A DNA stretch of 14,775 nucleotides from UBA6345 sp045577635 (GTDB lineage Bacteria; Bacillota; Clostridia; Christensenellales; UBA1242): contig JAZNIS010000089.1 of NCBI GenBank assembly GCA_045577635.1, positions 1 through 14,775 of the forward strand. Reading direction: 5' to 3'. Every line of letters begins with the position of its first letter. The first letter of the stretch is position 1. The position numbers were made by a program, and so were the translations under genes. Positions 13,684 to 14,775 of the stretch are shown here, piece by piece. The notes under the pieces are model-generated. The model ran no database searches and was not told the origin of the DNA. It was given only the letters and a program-made list of their open reading frames with translations.

Positions 13684-14622
13684 TTAGAAAATTTCAATTC
13701 TTCCGTTTGTTTTTTGTTTGATTAATTCAATAAATATATCTTCTAAAGATTTTGAAACAAATTCAACACCGAAAATTGATAAACCGTTTTCAAGTAATCT
13801 TTTACTAATTTCTGAAACTTGTTCTTCACCGGCAGATATGTAAATACTGTTTCCGGCAACATCAACTTTATATCTAAATTCATTAATAACAATTTTGCCA
13901 GCGAAGTTAGGGTAGTCAACTTTGATTTTAATTCTTCTTGAACCAACAATTCCTTCTTTTAATTGACGAATTGTTTTAAGTTCAATTAATTGACCATTAT
14001 TAATAACTGCTAAAGTATCACACAATTGTTCCATTTCTGCCAACATATGTGAACTTACCATGATTGCAATTTTATATTTTTGAGCCAGATTTTTAAGGAA
14101 ATTTCTCATTTCAACAACACCTTGTGGGTCTAAACCACTAAAAGGTTCGTCTAGTACAAGAAGTTTAGGGTTGTGTAGTAAAGCTTGTGCAATACCTAAT
14201 CTTTGTCTCATACCTAAAGAGTAGTGTTTAACTTTATCTTTTAAACGATGTTCTAAACCAACAATTTTACCATAAGCTAGAATGGTTTGCTTTGAAATTC
14301 CTTTATACAAGCTTGCATAATATTTTAAGTTGTCGTAACCAGTCATGTAACCATACATTAATGGATTTTCAATAATTCCACCGGTAACTTTCATAGCTTT
14401 TTCTAAATCGTGTTGAACATTATATCCACAAACTGTAATTGTTCCATGTGTTGGTTTTGTTAATCCACAAATCATTCTCATTGTGGTTGTTTTACCAGCA
14501 CCATTTGGTCCTAGGAAACCAAAAATTTCCCCTTCGTTAATTTCAAAGGAGATGTTATTAACCGCAACTCTATCTTCAAAAGCTTTGGTAACATTTTCTA
14601 GTTTTAGTACAACTCTGCTCAA
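13684..14622 (-). CDS. ABC transporter ATP-binding protein (BcrA/CcmA-like)
   Basis: This 312-residue ATPase powers the ABC-2 permease encoded next. Motifs in order: Walker A GPNGAGKT (38-45), GGIIENP (81-87) with Glu85 at the usual Q-loop place as is common in the BcrA group, signature YSLGMRQR (134-141), Walker B LLVLDEP (154-160), D-loop SGLD, and His192 in SSHML. About 80 C-terminal residues form the extra domain common to BcrA-type subunits, ending with KSLEDIFIELI. The start is TTG (14620-14622), supported by GAGGT 6 nt upstream (14629-14633); no in-frame ATG is available before the Walker A region. Bacitracin-type resistance and lantibiotic immunity ABC pairs look like this, but so do many others, so substrate is open. 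Confidence 0.95.
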   Translation of the reverse strand: MSRVVLKLENVTKAFEDRVAVNNISFEINEGEIFGFLGPNGAGKTTTMRMICGLTKPTHGTITVCGYNVQHDLEKAMKVTGGIIENPLMYGYMTGYDNLKYYASLYKGISKQTILAYGKIVGLEHRLKDKVKHYSLGMRQRLGIAQALLHNPKLLVLDEPFSGLDPQGVVEMRNFLKNLAQKYKIAIMVSSHMLAEMEQLCDTLAVINNGQLIELKTIRQLKEGIVGSRRIKIKVDYPNFAGKIVINEFRYKVDVAGNSIYISAGEEQVSEISKRLLENGLSIFGVEFVSKSLEDIFIELIKQKTNGRIEIF

Positions 14623-14628
14623 ATTTAT

Positions 14629-14633
14629 ACCTC
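14629..14633 (-). promoter_or_regulatory. ribosome binding site fixing a TTG start
   Basis: On the minus strand GAGGT stands 6 nt before TTG (14620-14622) and is the only well-placed site, so the ABC ATPase probably starts at UUG, which can lower its translation. Confidence 0.75.
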
Positions 14634-14641
14634 AAATCAAA

Positions 14642-14663
14642 ATTAATTTATAAATAAATTAAT
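14642..14663. repeat. inverted repeat in the ABC operon leader
   Basis: ATTAATTTA (14642-14650) and TAAATTAAT (14655-14663) form a 9-bp perfect but all-AT hairpin with a 4-nt loop between the promoter and the start codon. It may be an operator or a weak leader hairpin, or chance in AT-rich sequence. Confidence 0.35.
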
Positions 14664-14684
14664 AATCTACCCAAATTTTTAAAT

Positions 14685-14713
14685 ATTTTAACATAATAAT
14701 ATTTGTTTGTAAA
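14685..14713 (-). promoter_or_regulatory. SigA promoter of the ABC exporter operon
   Basis: On the minus strand TTTACA (14708-14713), 17 nt, and TAAAAT (14685-14690) preceded by TGT (extended -10) make a good vegetative promoter. It gives a leader of about 55 nt before the TTG start. Confidence 0.75.
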
Positions 14714-14730
14714 GTCATAAGTAAGCCAAT

Positions 14731-14775
14731 TATATAATACTATATTATATATAATATAATTTAAGGGGTAAAAAT
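14731..14775 (+). promoter_or_regulatory. AT palindrome and ribosome binding site of a divergent gene beyond the edge
   Basis: AAGGGG (14763-14768) followed by TAAAAAT at the edge looks like a ribosome binding site 5 nt before an ATG that would start at 14774 if the next base is G. Upstream is a perfect 18-bp palindrome TATATTATATATAATATA (14741-14758) and a TATAAT (14733-14738) without a clear -35. This suggests a gene divergent from the ABC operon; its nature cannot be seen. Confidence 0.4.

Overview
The window is a stretch of very AT-rich chromosome from an endospore-forming low-GC Firmicute (Bacillota), most likely an uncultured Clostridia-type lineage. The case rests on complete spoIIAA-spoIIAB-sigF and spoVAC-spoVAD-spoVAE operons, a YunB-family sporulation protein, RNase Y, strong GGAGG-type ribosome binding sites and TTGACA/TATAAT-type promoters. 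UGA is a stop codon (it ends spoIIAB) and Trp is read from UGG, so the code is standard, not the Mollicutes one. No phage gene, insertion sequence, CRISPR array or other mobile element is visible.

Layout. 1-270: a minus-strand tRNA operon (tRNA-Pro UGG, then a CAU tRNA) with its own promoter. 271-2080: the spoIIA operon, which makes the first forespore sigma factor and its anti-sigma and anti-anti-sigma switch. It ends at a two-way terminator shared with a convergent gene. 2082-3929 (minus): a large asparagine-rich lipoprotein of unknown function. 4040-5907: spoVAC-AD-AE, the core of the channel that moves dipicolinic acid into the spore. 5950-6621: yunB. 6687-8989: a cysteine desulfurase and ThiI, a pair that supplies and uses persulfide sulfur for 4-thiouridine in tRNA. 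9036-10827: rny (RNase Y) with a consensus promoter, a leader of about 120 nt and a strong terminator. 10843-11006 (minus): tRNA-Trp. 11025-11567: rnhA (RNase HI). 11571-14713 (minus): a two-gene ABC exporter operon of the ABC-2/BcrA type. The right edge carries an AT-rich palindrome and what looks like the ribosome binding site of a divergent gene that starts just outside the window.

The left half is a sporulation island (sigF module, an unknown lipoprotein, the spoVA channel, yunB). The right half is RNA metabolism (two tRNA loci, ThiI, RNase Y, RNase HI) followed by an exporter. Most of this is well-known biology. The least explained parts are the lipoprotein with a Cys-rich tail between two sporulation operons, the missing ribosome binding site of yunB, an acceptor-stem mismatch in the CAU tRNA, and the very large external domain of the ABC permease. 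I did not find a convincing new multi-gene system.
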